From Porphyra umbilicalis (Eukaryota; Rhodophyta; Bangiophyceae; Bangiales; Bangiaceae), in NCBI GenBank assembly GCA_002049455.2, contig KV918877.1, forward strand, positions 1 to 64,000: a DNA stretch of 64,000 nt. The letters run 5' to 3'. The position numbers and the translations under genes are program-made. The notes beneath the pieces are model-generated. The model was given only the letters and a program-made list of their open reading frames with translations, did not search any database and had not been told where the DNA came from. Below, one piece after another: positions 1 through 10,360 of this stretch (the stretch's first letter is position 1; each line of letters starts with the position of its first letter).

Positions 1-1556
1 GATGTCGAGGAAGAACAACGGCGGTACTGGGAAGAACACGAGGATACCGCGGGACGCAGCGAGAACAGCGGTGAAGATGACATGGGTCGTCGCGGGGCAG
101 GTGCGACTTGCGCCCCGCAGCCGAACGAACATAAATGGTGAGCGCACCTCCGAAACGTGGTACTTGACCGTTGGGTACGCACAACCAGCACGTGAGCGTC
201 CGCAAAAACGTCCTCCAAGATGCTGTGTCGAGGGCGACAATCTCAGCGATCGATCGCCAGGCGTGTTCTGAACGTCTTCCCTCGAACATAAGGACAGCCT
301 GCATTTGGAAGGCAGGCACAATTTCCTGCCGCCCACCATGGACCCCAGCTGATTCCCCCTGCCATTGCACGTCACGAGCGGCACCGCCGACGATGTCGTG
401 GCCGTGGACCTCACCACTGATCACATGGCGTGACCGATGACCTCGCGGCCGTGCGTACGTTGGCGGCCCCCCACCATACACCGCTGCTGATTACGTCATT
501 GCTCACCCGCTGTTGCACACTCCACCTCTTTCGGCTTCACCGCTGCTGACTCACCGTTGCTCGTGTGGCTGTTGCCGACCCGCCCGCAGATGACGCGCCT
601 GTTGCTGACGTCCCCGTGTCTGACCACTCCGCTGATCCGCTTTGTTGACCCACCCGGTGATGACGCACTCGTCGATGAATCCGCCGTCGTGAGACACATC
701 TTGTATCACCTCGCCGCGCATGATGCTACCGTTGATACCCCTGTTATGTAACATCCCTCCGTTGATGACCTCGCCATTATGCAGTGTACTGGCGCTGTCA
801 CCCTTTTCGGCCCGGGGCTCGTGCGTGCAGGTTGGCGTTTAAGGGTTGGTGACCGCCGCCGACAGGTGCCTGTTCGTGAGCTGCTGGCCCCGCTGGTACG
901 CATTGTCTACCATTTACCCTCTGTTTCCCTTTCCATTCCACACCTTCGGGCCGAGTGTGCTCATGTTTTCCGTTTTTATCTCCGCCTGCCGCGTTCATAG
1001 GGTATCCATGATCCCTCCAGCAGCACCTCTCCATGATGGCCAATGCAAATACGGCGCAACATGGTGCATGCAGTTAGTGAAGATGATCAGCTTGCAAACC
1101 AACGCCCTCAGGAGTGTACGGGCAGCAAAATCAGAAGATAGGACGGTGAGCCAGACAGACCGCCGCTCTGTTGGAGGGGAATGAAGGGGAAGGACGGCGG
1201 GTGCTGTGCGGGTATGCGCGGACGGGCCTGTGGTCGGCGAGCGCCAAGTCGACGCCGCGTGCGACGCGGCTGCGTCAAGAGGAGGGTGGGGAGAAGCCGC
1301 TGCCTCAGGTCGCGGCGGCCGCTGCCGCCCGCGGCGGGGTGTCCACGACCAGGTCGGGTCGCCAATCCTCCCGACATCCGTGTTCACACTGTGGCTGCTA
1401 CCCGGCTCGTGCGTCGCTCTGTAGTCCACGGGATACCACTGTGTGGGCGCCCATCTGAGGCGGACACCGGGCGAGCCTGAAGGTCAGCTGCGCCACCGAG
1501 TCGGCGTTTGTATCGGTTCGGCAGACAAGGGGACCGTTTAATATAAAGGAGGCAAG
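1..1556. other. No gene recognised; weak degenerate repeat at 380-780
   Basis: No open frame here shows a recognisable domain. Between about 380 and 780 the sequence has a loose repetitive texture, with variants of a 'ccgctgctgac' and 'ccgttgatgacctcgcc' theme. This resembles, without matching exactly, the degenerate repeat at 7.3-8.3 kb. It may be decayed repeat or untranslated sequence. Confidence 0.4.
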
Positions 1557-1877
1557 TCAATGGAGGTGCTCCAATTGCATCAGTGGGCACACGAAGTCAC
1601 CTTGTTCAACAGCTCGCTGCTCGGGGTTCGCAATAATCCGCCCCTTGCTGTTCAGGTACCAGCGGCCCAGTCGCGGAATCTGCGTGAAGCGCCGATGCCC
1701 GGCTTCGTGGCACACGCTGCAGACAACGCGGAGATGTACGTTATGGCACGGCTCTGGTAGATAAAACACGCTCTCAATCGGCAGCATCGAGCGACAAATG
1801 AAGTCACGCCGTGGACAAGAGGAAATCCTGTGTGTGCCCCAGTCAGCGAAGACACCCTTGCAGTACAGGCAGTTCAT
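1557..1877 (-). CDS. Short Cys/His-rich protein, paralogue of the 12.4-kb gene
   Basis: This 106-residue ORF starts at a true ATG and I do not recognise its function. It is rich in paired Cys and His: C-x2-C-x9-H-x4-C-x6-C-R, a gap, a CHxxHLR segment, then C-x2-C-x4-H. The spacings x9, x4, x6, x2 and x4 are identical to those in the N-terminal domain of the ORF at 12375-13811, so the two are paralogues. The pattern suggests a zinc-binding domain of two or three sites. The larger paralogue continues for about 400 residues while this one stops soon after the domain, so it is either a short family member or a truncated copy. Its downstream neighbour on the other strand is the Su(z)12-like gene. 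The paralogy is seen directly; metal binding is inferred. Confidence 0.5.
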   Translation of the reverse strand: MNCLYCKGVFADWGTHRISSCPRRDFICRSMLPIESVFYLPEPCHNVHLRVVCSVCHEAGHRRFTQIPRLGRWYLNSKGRIIANPEQRAVEQGDFVCPLMQLEHLH

Positions 1878-2686
1878 GGCCGTAGCTATGACACCGATAC
1901 CGTACGAGGCAACTGGATGAGGCAGAAACGATAGATCTGTTAGAAACTGGTCACATGAGCCCTACATCAGGAGGCAACGCAAAAGACACGCAACAGGAAA
2001 CAGGTACCTAACGAGCCAGTACCAGAGACGATCAATCAGGATCAAACACAAACCAGGATGAAGCTGTTCGTCACCAGACGAGTCAACAACGTACCCCGCA
2101 CAGAGTACCGCCAGCGTCACGGTGGGCAATCCTTGTCGAAAAACGGTGGCGCGGGGAGCAACCGCACGCTGAGAAGGGACTCCAGACTGGACGCCACAGG
2201 GGGAAGAATATACAGCGCGTCGGAACGACGGCTCGCCGATGGCCGACGGCGAAACAAAGAAGATGGCGCACTGACGACCGGACAAGCCGCCACGTCGGGG
2301 ATGTCTACGAGCTCAGATGGAATCAATTGGAGTTTGACCCCCGACGACACAGTGCGGCCATCCAAAACTGTGATCTGGCTCGTTCGCTGCTCTTTGCGAT
2401 CGACATTGGCCATCCGACGCCGCCCGTCGTCTGCAGAATGGTGCACTGTAAAGACACAGCTGTTCCCAAGCGTGACCCAAAGACCAGAACTGCATTTACA
2501 ATGATCATTCGTTCGTCCGAAGGGACTGTGCGGCATTCTCGAGGAGGTCCAGAGATCAAGTGCGGCTGCCCCGCCTTCGCGTGGCAGCTCTTGCCTCCCG
2601 TGTCTTTTTTTCCCTCTTGAACGCGCACAGCGTCCACACCCCATCCTACGGGCAGGTTGACGACCTGCCCGGTTCATCTTTCTGCA
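1878..2686. other. No gene recognised; upstream region of the VEFS-box gene
   Basis: A 186-residue open frame on the minus strand (2117-2677) and a 148-residue frame on the plus strand overlap each other. Neither shows a known motif. The segment just before 2687 probably holds the promoter and 5' leader of the Su(z)12-like gene, but no clear TATA box was found. Confidence 0.35.
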
Positions 2687-3756
2687 ATGGCGCCACCCTC
2701 AACCAGGCGACTGAGTCGGCGCCGTCCCAGCAGCTCGTCTTCCGAGGGCGTCATAGTCATTGACAGCGACTCTGCGTCGGTATCTTCGCCACCGGCCGCG
2801 CGGGAGCTGCCTCATGTGCGCGCGCCTGCAAGGTACGACAATATGGCAAGCGGGGAGCTCTTTGCGCAGCAGGTGTTGTTGTCTCGTGTTTTCCAGTGGT
2901 GTTCCTGCAGGCCAATAGCGCTTATCAAGCCGTGACCTCGAGGAAACTGACCCCAGACCGGTGCCCACCTCATCGATAGTGTCCCCTGTTCGTCGGTTGA
3001 GGATGCCTGATTCTCTGCACATCCTGCAGGCCGGCCACTCGCACTGCCTTCACCCCGCGACGACTCGCTGTCATCGGGGGCCGTCTCAAATATGTCGACG
3101 ACCCAGTACCCCTTGTGCCGGCCGCCGCCCCCAAGGAGTCAGCGGTTTCTCCACCGTCGACGCCTGGACGCTCTGGGGAGGAACTACCCTCCGAGCAGGT
3201 GGTAGCGGCGCGGCACCCTCTGGCTCTTGATGCCTCCCGGCGTCTCGTGTCGCTCACGAGCTGGCCGCCTCAGTCCCTTGAAGGTCTCAGGACACGGTCA
3301 CTCTTCCACACACGCAGCCTCGAGGGCGTAGTCCTGCCCAACCCCGCGGCCGAGAGGGAGTTGTCAGATGACTCCGAGGATGACGTCGACTACGCGTGGA
3401 AGGCATGCATGGACGCGCAGCGACTCTACAATATGGAGATTGTGTCACCCGATGCGTTTTTCATGGCGCTGTGGTCATCATTCGTTGAGGCGGGGCCACT
3501 GTGGTCCGACAGCGGGACGGTGGACATGCTTCAAGACTTTGTCGCCGCTCGCGCCGGGGCCATTGCGCGCGCCGGTCTCCTTCCGCAAGCCATCCAGCAC
3601 GTGCGGGTGCTCTACGAGCACGGCCTTGTCGACGTCCAGGTGGCGGCTGACTCTGTGGGTGTGTTGGCGGACGAATGCACTCGCTTCCTTCCAAGCGAGG
3701 ACAGGGGGGTGAACGAGGGGCGCGTGGACGAGAGTGAGAGCAGGCCCGCCTCGTAG
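2687..3756 (+). CDS. Su(z)12/EMF2-type Polycomb protein with VEFS box
   Basis: Probable Su(z)12 subunit of Polycomb Repressive Complex 2 (PRC2), the nuclear H3K27 methyltransferase complex, in which the VEFS box contacts the catalytic E(z) subunit. I model two exons, 2687-2832 and 3030-3756, giving 290 residues. The donor is AAG|GTACGA, the acceptor follows a pyrimidine-rich stretch ending CTGCAG, and the phase is kept (2+1 nt). The VEFS region spans about residues 135-262: an FHTRS segment (FYHS in relatives), the acidic DDSEDDVD motif, then the helical part with ALW, FV and a final YEHGLVD. The N-terminus is Ser/Arg-rich and disordered-looking with an acidic VIVIDSDS patch. Canonical Su(z)12 proteins are 600-740 residues and carry a C2H2 finger, which is absent here. 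The gene is convergent with E(z), 214 bp apart. Confidence 0.88.
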
Positions 3757-3970
3757 GGCAACCTGGAGGATTGATAGTCTAGCATATATTGCACAACATG
3801 GCTATGTATCCCGCACGCGTCACGGCGCGTGTCGCACCCGTGGGCGTCGGCGTCGCCACGGCGACACGCCGCCCTTCACCCTTGCCAACCCCCGGCCACC
3901 GTACCTTGCAGAACCCCCAGGCCGCCGCTGTCTCCGAAGCGGCGTCCCGATCGGTGCCTCCCGGTGCGCC

Positions 3971-6900
3971 TCACGGCTTCCATGAAGGAAGCTCGTAGCC
4001 ATAGTTGAAGAAGAGCTCTTCCCCAACCGCCAAGGGACGGGCCGCAAAAAACGCCACACGGATGTCACTGCCAATGCTCAAGAGTCGAGGCTCGACGTTG
4101 GGCGACAGAGAGGAGTGGTTGATGAACTTGGTGCGGCTACCAATGTGCGTCGCGTCTATAATGACGGCCTCCGAGGCCGCATACAGGTAGCTCACGTGTT
4201 GCGCGTCGTAGATTACGCCGCGACTGTGACCAGTGGCGGTTGTCACTAGCTCCCCGACGTACTCGCCGACGAAATCGCCTCGAGACGCCGCTTGAGCGAC
4301 AAACACACCGAGCCCGTGCGCAGCTGACCGCCCAAGCACGAGCCGAGCGCGAAGACCGAGTTGCGCCTGGACATTGCGACAGCGCCGCATAGCCACCCCG
4401 TCGTCTTCGCGCCGCCTCGGAAGAAGACCATCAGCCGCGGGGCTCGGGTGCGGGGCTCGACGCCAAAGCTGCTTTTTAACCACGCAGCCGGCCACGGAGG
4501 CGTTTAGGGGCCGCGCTGTCCCAGCGTTGTCCACGCCAGAGGAAGGATGATGATGAGCGCCACACGACGTGCAAGCGTCCGGGTCGCATTCCCGGTCGAC
4601 CTTGAAACACGGACAGGCGTCTGTCGCACAGCGCGACGGGTGCTCGCAAGTGCACGACACCCGGTTGGGGCACATGCTCGTCACTGAGACGGGAACGGAG
4701 CCTGCGGCATACGTAGGCAGTCGCCCTTCCGGCACATCCTCAAACGACGGACCCACCGGCGCCCATCGAACATTGCAGCAGCCGCAGTACTTCTCGCACG
4801 AGATGCCTGCTCGAACGCAGCGACAGCGGCGGGAGTGGCACGGCCCGAAGTGACGGCAGGGATAAAAAGGGGACGCCAGCGGCACCGCTTCGTCTTGGCT
4901 GCTGCGCGGGGTTGAGGCCGTTACGACCGGGGGCGCCGGCAGCACAGGCCCCTCGTCGTTGTCGGCCACCACTGGCGCTTGGACGGCATCTTCCGCCTCA
5001 ACAGGTGGCGGCCAGCCGCCGACGCTGTCGAGGAAGACGGCTACCTGCGGGCAGGACTTGGAAGGAACAAACTTTGCCAAACGGCACGTGTCGTGCTTCC
5101 CGACCACGCGGCCCGCCGCGCGAAGCAGTGCGACGTCCACGGCGCTCCAACTGCACCCCGCACCGTGTGCTGCCCCCCGCACACCGGCCGTCGCCCGCTG
5201 CACACCGGCGGTCAACGCGCCCGAACCAGACACTGACCCCGGAAATCTGACAGCCGACCCACCCTCCCCAGCCGCCGCTCGACGCACACCGGCCGCTGAA
5301 CCCTCCGCACCAGCCACCGACCCCCGCGCAACGACCGCTGACCCCCCCGCACCGGCCGCCGATGCCCCAGTGGCATCGCCTTCGACATGGCAGTCGCGGC
5401 ATGCAACACGACTGTTCGGGCGCGAGGAGACGCGTCGCGGATCGGGCGGCGACGCGACAGGAGGAGGCCACCGCGATGCACCCCCCCCCTCCGCCAACAC
5501 CAAGCCATGCCGGATGCACGAGAAGACCAAGCAAACGCGGCACAACAGCTTGTCAAACGTGTCCCGTGAAAAGACTGATACGTCCATTGGAAGCGGCACG
5601 ATCGTACGATGGCTGCCCTGAAAATACATTGCTGGCGACGATGCTCGCACGCCGACAAGGTTAAGCGCCGTCCCGAGCACAGGTAGAGCTGCGGCTCGTT
5701 GCCCGCCGTCTGGCAAACGCGCGACCATCAGCATCTCGCGGACAGCGGCCACGTCGCGGTTGAATGAGATGGCAGGAGCCAGCTCTTTCGCCACGTGAGC
5801 GGCTTGTTGCGACACCCACGCGCATTCACCGGTGGAAAGCCCAGCGGCGGCGGCGTCCGAACCGGCTGTTGTGGCGGCCATCTTCGCGTCCCCCCAGGGC
5901 GCAGTCGATAACCCGGGCGGAGACGAGGGGATGTCGTCACGCACATCGAGAAGGCCCTGCGGCCACGACCGCAACCTCTGCTCCGGCAACGTCCCGGAGG
6001 CGAATACCGCTGCAAGCCGCCCGCCGCCGAGGTATTTCGCCATCTCTGCCTCACGTCGCCCCCACGCTTCGCGCTGTGTCATGGCTGCACGTGACAGCAC
6101 CGCTCGACGCTGCACGACCTCCAACATGGCAAGAAGCGACGGCCGCGACACATGGAGTACGCGACGGAGAATATGGAGAACGCGTTTGCCCGAACCAAAC
6201 TCGGCGACGACGACAGACGCGGCGAGGCGCGCGCGCGCCCGTGACGAGCGGCGGGAGAGTGAGAAGAAGCCGGCGGCGCGTGACTCGTCGCATGTCCCAG
6301 AGGCGTCGCTGTCATCAGAATCTACTGCAACCGATGGCCCCTTCCGCGTCAATGTCGTCCGCGCCGCCATCGTGTCCTCGGTCGACCCCAGGTGCGGCAC
6401 AGCTCTGCTCGGGGGTGGGGCATGCGTGCGCCTCCACGAGTGGCGGACCGAGCAGTACATCCTCATCGGAGGAGGCGGCGACGACGACCGGAGCGAAACA
6501 ACTGGGAACGCTGTTGCATCGGAGGACGCCTTTTCCAGCCTCCGCCGTCCCGCGTGGATGTCGGTGTTGTCAACGGCTGAAGGCAAAGATACGACGGCGA
6601 GCGGGATCCGAGACTCTTCGCGCCTTGGGTGGTGGTGCTGCGCCGTGCCGACGGACAGCGGCTCTGACCTGTGCTTGAAGACGACGACTGCCGCCGCAGC
6701 CGGTGGCGTCGGGGCAGAAATCCGCGTAGCCGGTGGTGTTGGCGTCGATACCACCGTGGCATTCGCGACACTGGCAGTCCCCTCGGCGGACAGAAACCGC
6801 TTCTTCCGCGGCGGACCGCGGTGGCCACCCGACACAGCATCAGGGACGCCGTCGGCGCCTTGCGCGGCAACAACTGGACAAACAGGTGGCGGTGGTCCCG

Positions 6901-7213
6901 ACGTGCGTGAGGATACCTCCGCTTGTTGCCGCCAGACCACTTGTCGGTTCGCGTGCAAAGCCTTCTCCACATCCGAGCGCCGCTGGCGGCGAGCGCGCCG
7001 CTTTGTCCGCCGCGAGAGCCGCGCAACAACACGCCACAACGCACGCCGGTCTCCCGAGCGGGCGGCGGCAGCGTCGTCAATCTCAAAGTCCGCGTCAATA
7101 GAGGATGCGCTCTCGTCCGTGGACGGGTCCTCACCGCACCACTCGCCCGCCGAGCTCGTCTCCTGCCGCGGCACAGTCTCGCCCGGGTCCGTCCGTGCGG
7201 CAGAGAAGCTCAT
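3971..7213 (-). CDS. E(z)/EZH-type histone H3K27 methyltransferase
   Basis: Catalytic subunit of PRC2, which methylates histone H3 Lys27. The ATG at 7213 gives 1080 residues; the frame stays open a little upstream without another ATG. Domains in order: a basic N-terminal E(z) segment (about 60-102, with a conserved ANRQ); a Cys-rich CRVC..FSCIRHG motif (about 555-570) like the CRRCFxxDCxxH motif of EZH; a SANT-like domain (about 687-732, WSAVDVALLR to VFLDSV); a CXC domain (about 784-890) with clustered cysteines; and a C-terminal SET domain (about 950-1080). The SET domain keeps KFINHS and GEELFFNYGY, where relatives have FANHS and FFDYRY. It ends straight after SET. Residues 616-685 form an Ala/Gly-rich imperfect repeat, and long disordered linkers make it larger than animal EZH2 (about 750). 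No intron is needed. Confidence 0.95.
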   Translation of the reverse strand: MSFSAARTDPGETVPRQETSSAGEWCGEDPSTDESASSIDADFEIDDAAAARSGDRRALWRVVARLSRRTKRRARRQRRSDVEKALHANRQVVWRQQAEVSSRTSGPPPPVCPVVAAQGADGVPDAVSGGHRGPPRKKRFLSAEGTASVANATVVSTPTPPATRISAPTPPAAAAVVVFKHRSEPLSVGTAQHHHPRREESRIPLAVVSLPSAVDNTDIHAGRRRLEKASSDATAFPVVSLRSSSPPPPMRMYCSVRHSWRRTHAPPPSRAVPHLGSTEDTMAARTTLTRKGPSVAVDSDDSDASGTCDESRAAGFFSLSRRSSRARARLAASVVVAEFGSGKRVLHILRRVLHVSRPSLLAMLEVVQRRAVLSRAAMTQREAWGRREAEMAKYLGGGRLAAVFASGTLPEQRLRSWPQGLLDVRDDIPSSPPGLSTAPWGDAKMAATTAGSDAAAAGLSTGECAWVSQQAAHVAKELAPAISFNRDVAAVREMLMVARLPDGGQRAAALPVLGTALNLVGVRASSPAMYFQGSHRTIVPLPMDVSVFSRDTFDKLLCRVCLVFSCIRHGLVLAEGGGASRWPPPVASPPDPRRVSSRPNSRVACRDCHVEGDATGASAAGAGGSAVVARGSVAGAEGSAAGVRRAAAGEGGSAVRFPGSVSGSGALTAGVQRATAGVRGAAHGAGCSWSAVDVALLRAAGRVVGKHDTCRLAKFVPSKSCPQVAVFLDSVGGWPPPVEAEDAVQAPVVADNDEGPVLPAPPVVTASTPRSSQDEAVPLASPFYPCRHFGPCHSRRCRCVRAGISCEKYCGCCNVRWAPVGPSFEDVPEGRLPTYAAGSVPVSVTSMCPNRVSCTCEHPSRCATDACPCFKVDRECDPDACTSCGAHHHPSSGVDNAGTARPLNASVAGCVVKKQLWRRAPHPSPAADGLLPRRREDDGVAMRRCRNVQAQLGLRARLVLGRSAAHGLGVFVAQAASRGDFVGEYVGELVTTATGHSRGVIYDAQHVSYLYAASEAVIIDATHIGSRTKFINHSSLSPNVEPRLLSIGSDIRVAFFAARPLAVGEELFFNYGYELPSWKP

Positions 7214-7329
7214 CGTGGGTACCTGCCCGCGAGAAGGTGACGCGGACCGCCGCGTCCCCGTCGACCGTGGCACAAACCCCGACCACCCGCACCGCTTGGG
7301 CCTCGACAGCCTCGCAGCCGTCGCCTGCC

Positions 7330-8270
7330 ACTGCGTCCTCGGCGACAGCCACGCCTGTCCGGATGCCCGTGCACCACGAGGGCCTTCTCACCCTTGGCAA
7401 CCGCCCCGTCCTTGTGGTCTGTGACTGCCTATCCGCCCTTGGCGACCGCCACGTCGTTGCGGACCGGTCACAGGTCGACGCCCGACTCCTGCCGCTCCGC
7501 GTGGGCCTCGACGTCCTCGGCGCCGTTGACAACCGCCGCGTCGTCAACGAGCGCGGAGCTGAAGCCCAGCGCCTCGTCAAGGTGCGCCTCGACGACCTCT
7601 CCGCCCTGGGCGACCGCCACGCCGTCGCCGACCAAGCGCGGGTCGACGCCCAGCACGTCCCGCTCCGCGTGCACCTCTACAACTTTCGCACGGTTGACGA
7701 CAGCCGCGCCGTTGTCGACCGCTGCGCCACACACGAACAGATCCACGCACGTCCCGACGGCCTGGCCTTCCTTCGCGACCGCCGCGTCGTCGTCGACAGG
7801 GCGCACGACGAAAAGAAAAAAGAGCAACACTTCGTACGCCTCGAAGGGCCCGCCGCTCTCGCCGACCCCCGACGCGTCGTTTCCGACCGCAGCGCCAAGC
7901 AAGACCCGCTCAGCGTCCACGTGGGAGGCCTCGCCAAGGTCTCTTAAGACCGGGCCGTCGCCGACTGCGCCCTGGCCAAATCCCCTCGACGAGCTCGCCG
8001 CCGTTGCCGACGGCCGCGTCGTCCTCGACCGCGACACCAAAAATGCGAGCCACTCCACGTTCACGTTGGGGGCCTTGCCTCGGTCCCGTATCGCCGCGCC
8101 GTCGTCGGCCGTCTGCTGCCGATAAAAGGACAGCAACTGCTGCACGACCGCGTCGGCGGCCTTGCCGCCGCCACCGATCACGACCTCGGCCGTCCTGCCG
8201 TGGACGACCACATCGCTGTCACCAGTCACGGCGGCGTTGGTGAACACAACGCCGTTGCCGACCGTTGTTG
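7330..8270. repeat. Degenerate tandem repeat of roughly 80-100 bp
   Basis: Imperfect units occur throughout, visible on the plus strand as variants of 'gaccgccgcgtcgt' followed by 'gtcgacgcc...cgctccgcgtg'. Translated in either direction they give repeated 26-33 residue blocks; on the minus strand each resembles VDDGAVVNxAxxVExHAExxxLG. A 424-residue minus-strand ORF (7468-8742) and a 280-residue plus-strand ORF both run through it. With similar openness on both strands and variable unit length, a decayed minisatellite is likelier than a gene. It lies directly upstream of E(z). Confidence 0.6.
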
Positions 8271-9214
8271 AGGGCAGTACCAGACAGGAACAGGGCCGCG
8301 CGGGGACCGCCAGAGGGACGGCGAAGCACACAGGTTCATGCCAAAGGGAAGCGTCATCGTGAATATGACCACTGGGAGACGGCACACTGGCGACGTGCCC
8401 GACCGAACTCGTGGGACGGGCGGGGTGCAACTCGAGACCGATGGAGGCGGACGGGGGTCGTGGCGGGGCGCCATCAAGTGCTTTCAGGTGCTCCGATGAC
8501 GACGGCTTAACTGCTCCGATTGTGAGGACTTCATGCGCTGAACCGTCTGTGAGAGCCCGCCTGTTGAAGTTGAAACGCGATTTGTGTGTATTCGATCTAA
8601 CGCTCGTGGTGCTCATTGTGTGGGCCGTTGGGCTCGTCCCATGCTTTCGGGCATGCAAGGGATGGCGCCACCGCATGCGTGGGACTCCCTGAACGCAGCC
8701 CCCCCATCGCATCGGGCTTTCCCATGCCTTCGCACAAGCCACTCATGGCGCCACGACCTCAACGAGCCGAGCTTCCGTACTTCAGCCTTGCCACCGCTTC
8801 GCGCCGGTCTCCGATTCTTGGGTGCTTCTTGTACGCAAACGGGAGGAGACCCAGTGTTCTGCGCCGCCAACCGAGGCACACGCTTATCGGCCGCTGCCAT
8901 GGGGTGGGGTGGGGTGCAATTGGGGACGGGAGCGGTGGGGTGTGACACGGGAGATGTGGGTGGCGATTGGAGGCCGCGCGGCGGGGGCGGAGATCGCAGG
9001 TGGGCTCCTTTTAGGCTCCCGCTGGTGTGGTGTCATCGTGACGCGCCAGTTACAGCGACAAACCTGGCAGTGGATGCTGCCGCCCACGCTGTTGCCGGAA
9101 CGTCTTCTCACGCACCCCCGCCCTGCCCACTGTCTACTTCACCCTGATCACTATCTACCGCCTTGCGCTCTTCTCTCTTTTTCATTTGATTTCGGTCTCA
9201 TACCGGCCTACGCA
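8271..9214. other. No gene recognised; upstream region of the GATA gene
   Basis: No convincing coding signal was seen. A T/C-rich stretch just before 9215 (about 9170-9205) probably belongs to the leader of the GATA-finger gene. A G-rich tract lies near 8895-8990. Confidence 0.35.
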
Positions 9215-10360
9215 ATGCACCGTCGCTGCCTGCAGTGCGACACTGCGACGACTACCAAGTGGAGGTCGGGACCCGCGGGTCGCAAGACGCTGTGCAACCG
9301 ATGCTCCAAGACGAGGCCTGGGCGACGCACGAGCCAGATGTCCCCCCAGCAGAGACAATGCCCACCGTCGGACAACCCCAACGCTCCACCCGCGGCCTCG
9401 GGCCGGGCTGCAGCCGCTGGCGCGCTCACCACGGCCGGTGCCACCACCACCACCGCTGCCAAGCCGGAAGCGGCATCCACGAAGGCGGCGCCGACCGCTG
9501 GCGCGACGGTGGAGGCCGCTGGCGCGACGGCGGCGGGCGCTGCCGCGTCCGCGGCGGCCGCAGGCACGACTGCGGCCGGGACAACGACTTCACTCGACCA
9601 CCCGAACGCAACTGGTGCTGGCGGGCTGGCAGCCGCTGCCTCCCGCGCAGCCGCTACCACCAACACGCGGCCTGCCGCCGGGAACGGCGCGCCGGCGGCC
9701 GCGGGTGCATTGGCCTCTGGCGTTGCTACCACCGCCAAGACATCAAGCACAACCGGGGGAAGCGCGGCAGCCGCTCGCGCTTCTACCACGAGCGCTGCCT
9801 CCACGCACTCCACCGCCACCCACTTCACCGAAGACGGGGAAGGTGTAGCCGCTGGTGCGGCTTTGCGTCCTCTGGCGTTTGCCGTCCGAGCGTCTCACTC
9901 CCTTGCTGAAGCTCGTCGGGCCGACGGCCGCTCGCGTCCTTTTCCTGCTCGGACACTTCCTCTGCCGTCATGGGTGCCCCTGCGTGACGTGCCATCGTCC
10001 GCTGGGGCGCCCCGGCGCCGTCTTCGTCTCCCCGCCCAGCGAGAGGTGCTCCAGCCGTCAGCCGTCGATGGCGAAGGTCTTCCTGATCCTGAGGAATTCC
10101 TCTCCTTTTCTCCTGTACAGGTTGGAGCCGCTGTCGCCGCTTTTGCGTCCGTCTCCCTCTCCCCGGACGCGCGGGCGACACTGCATGACGCCTTCACCCG
10201 TGGAGCGGTGGACGGCAACATTGTCGGAATCGTGGCGGTCGAGGAAGACTTGCACCATGTCTTGTCGACAATCACCTGTCTTTATCGACACAACAAGCGT
10301 GGGCTCTTACCCTATGGCACTGCAGCCAGAGTGCTGCGCTTTCTTCGGCACATGCGTTAA
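9215..10360 (+). CDS. GATA-type zinc-finger protein
   Basis: Probable DNA-binding transcription regulator of 381 residues. The single finger lies at the extreme N-terminus (residues 5-30): C-x2-C-x18-C-x2-C with the conserved TTTKWRSGPAG core and LCNRC end. The 18-residue loop is the form usual in plant GATA factors. The ATG at 9215 was chosen because it sits four residues before the first cysteine; the frame is open further upstream only by composition. A long Ala/Thr/Gly-rich middle region (about residues 60-215) is probably disordered. The last 100 residues are more ordered-looking, with predicted helices (ARATLHDAF, HHVLSTITCLYRH, RVLRFLRHM), and match no family I know. No intron is needed. 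It is the only recognised gene between E(z) and the Cys/His-rich gene. Confidence 0.8.
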   Translation: MHRRCLQCDTATTTKWRSGPAGRKTLCNRCSKTRPGRRTSQMSPQQRQCPPSDNPNAPPAASGRAAAAGALTTAGATTTTAAKPEAASTKAAPTAGATVEAAGATAAGAAASAAAAGTTAAGTTTSLDHPNATGAGGLAAAASRAAATTNTRPAAGNGAPAAAGALASGVATTAKTSSTTGGSAAAARASTTSAASTHSTATHFTEDGEGVAAGAALRPLAFAVRASHSLAEARRADGRSRPFPARTLPLPSWVPLRDVPSSAGAPRRRLRLPAQREVLQPSAVDGEGLPDPEEFLSFSPVQVGAAVAAFASVSLSPDARATLHDAFTRGAVDGNIVGIVAVEEDLHHVLSTITCLYRHNKRGLLPYGTAARVLRFLRHMR

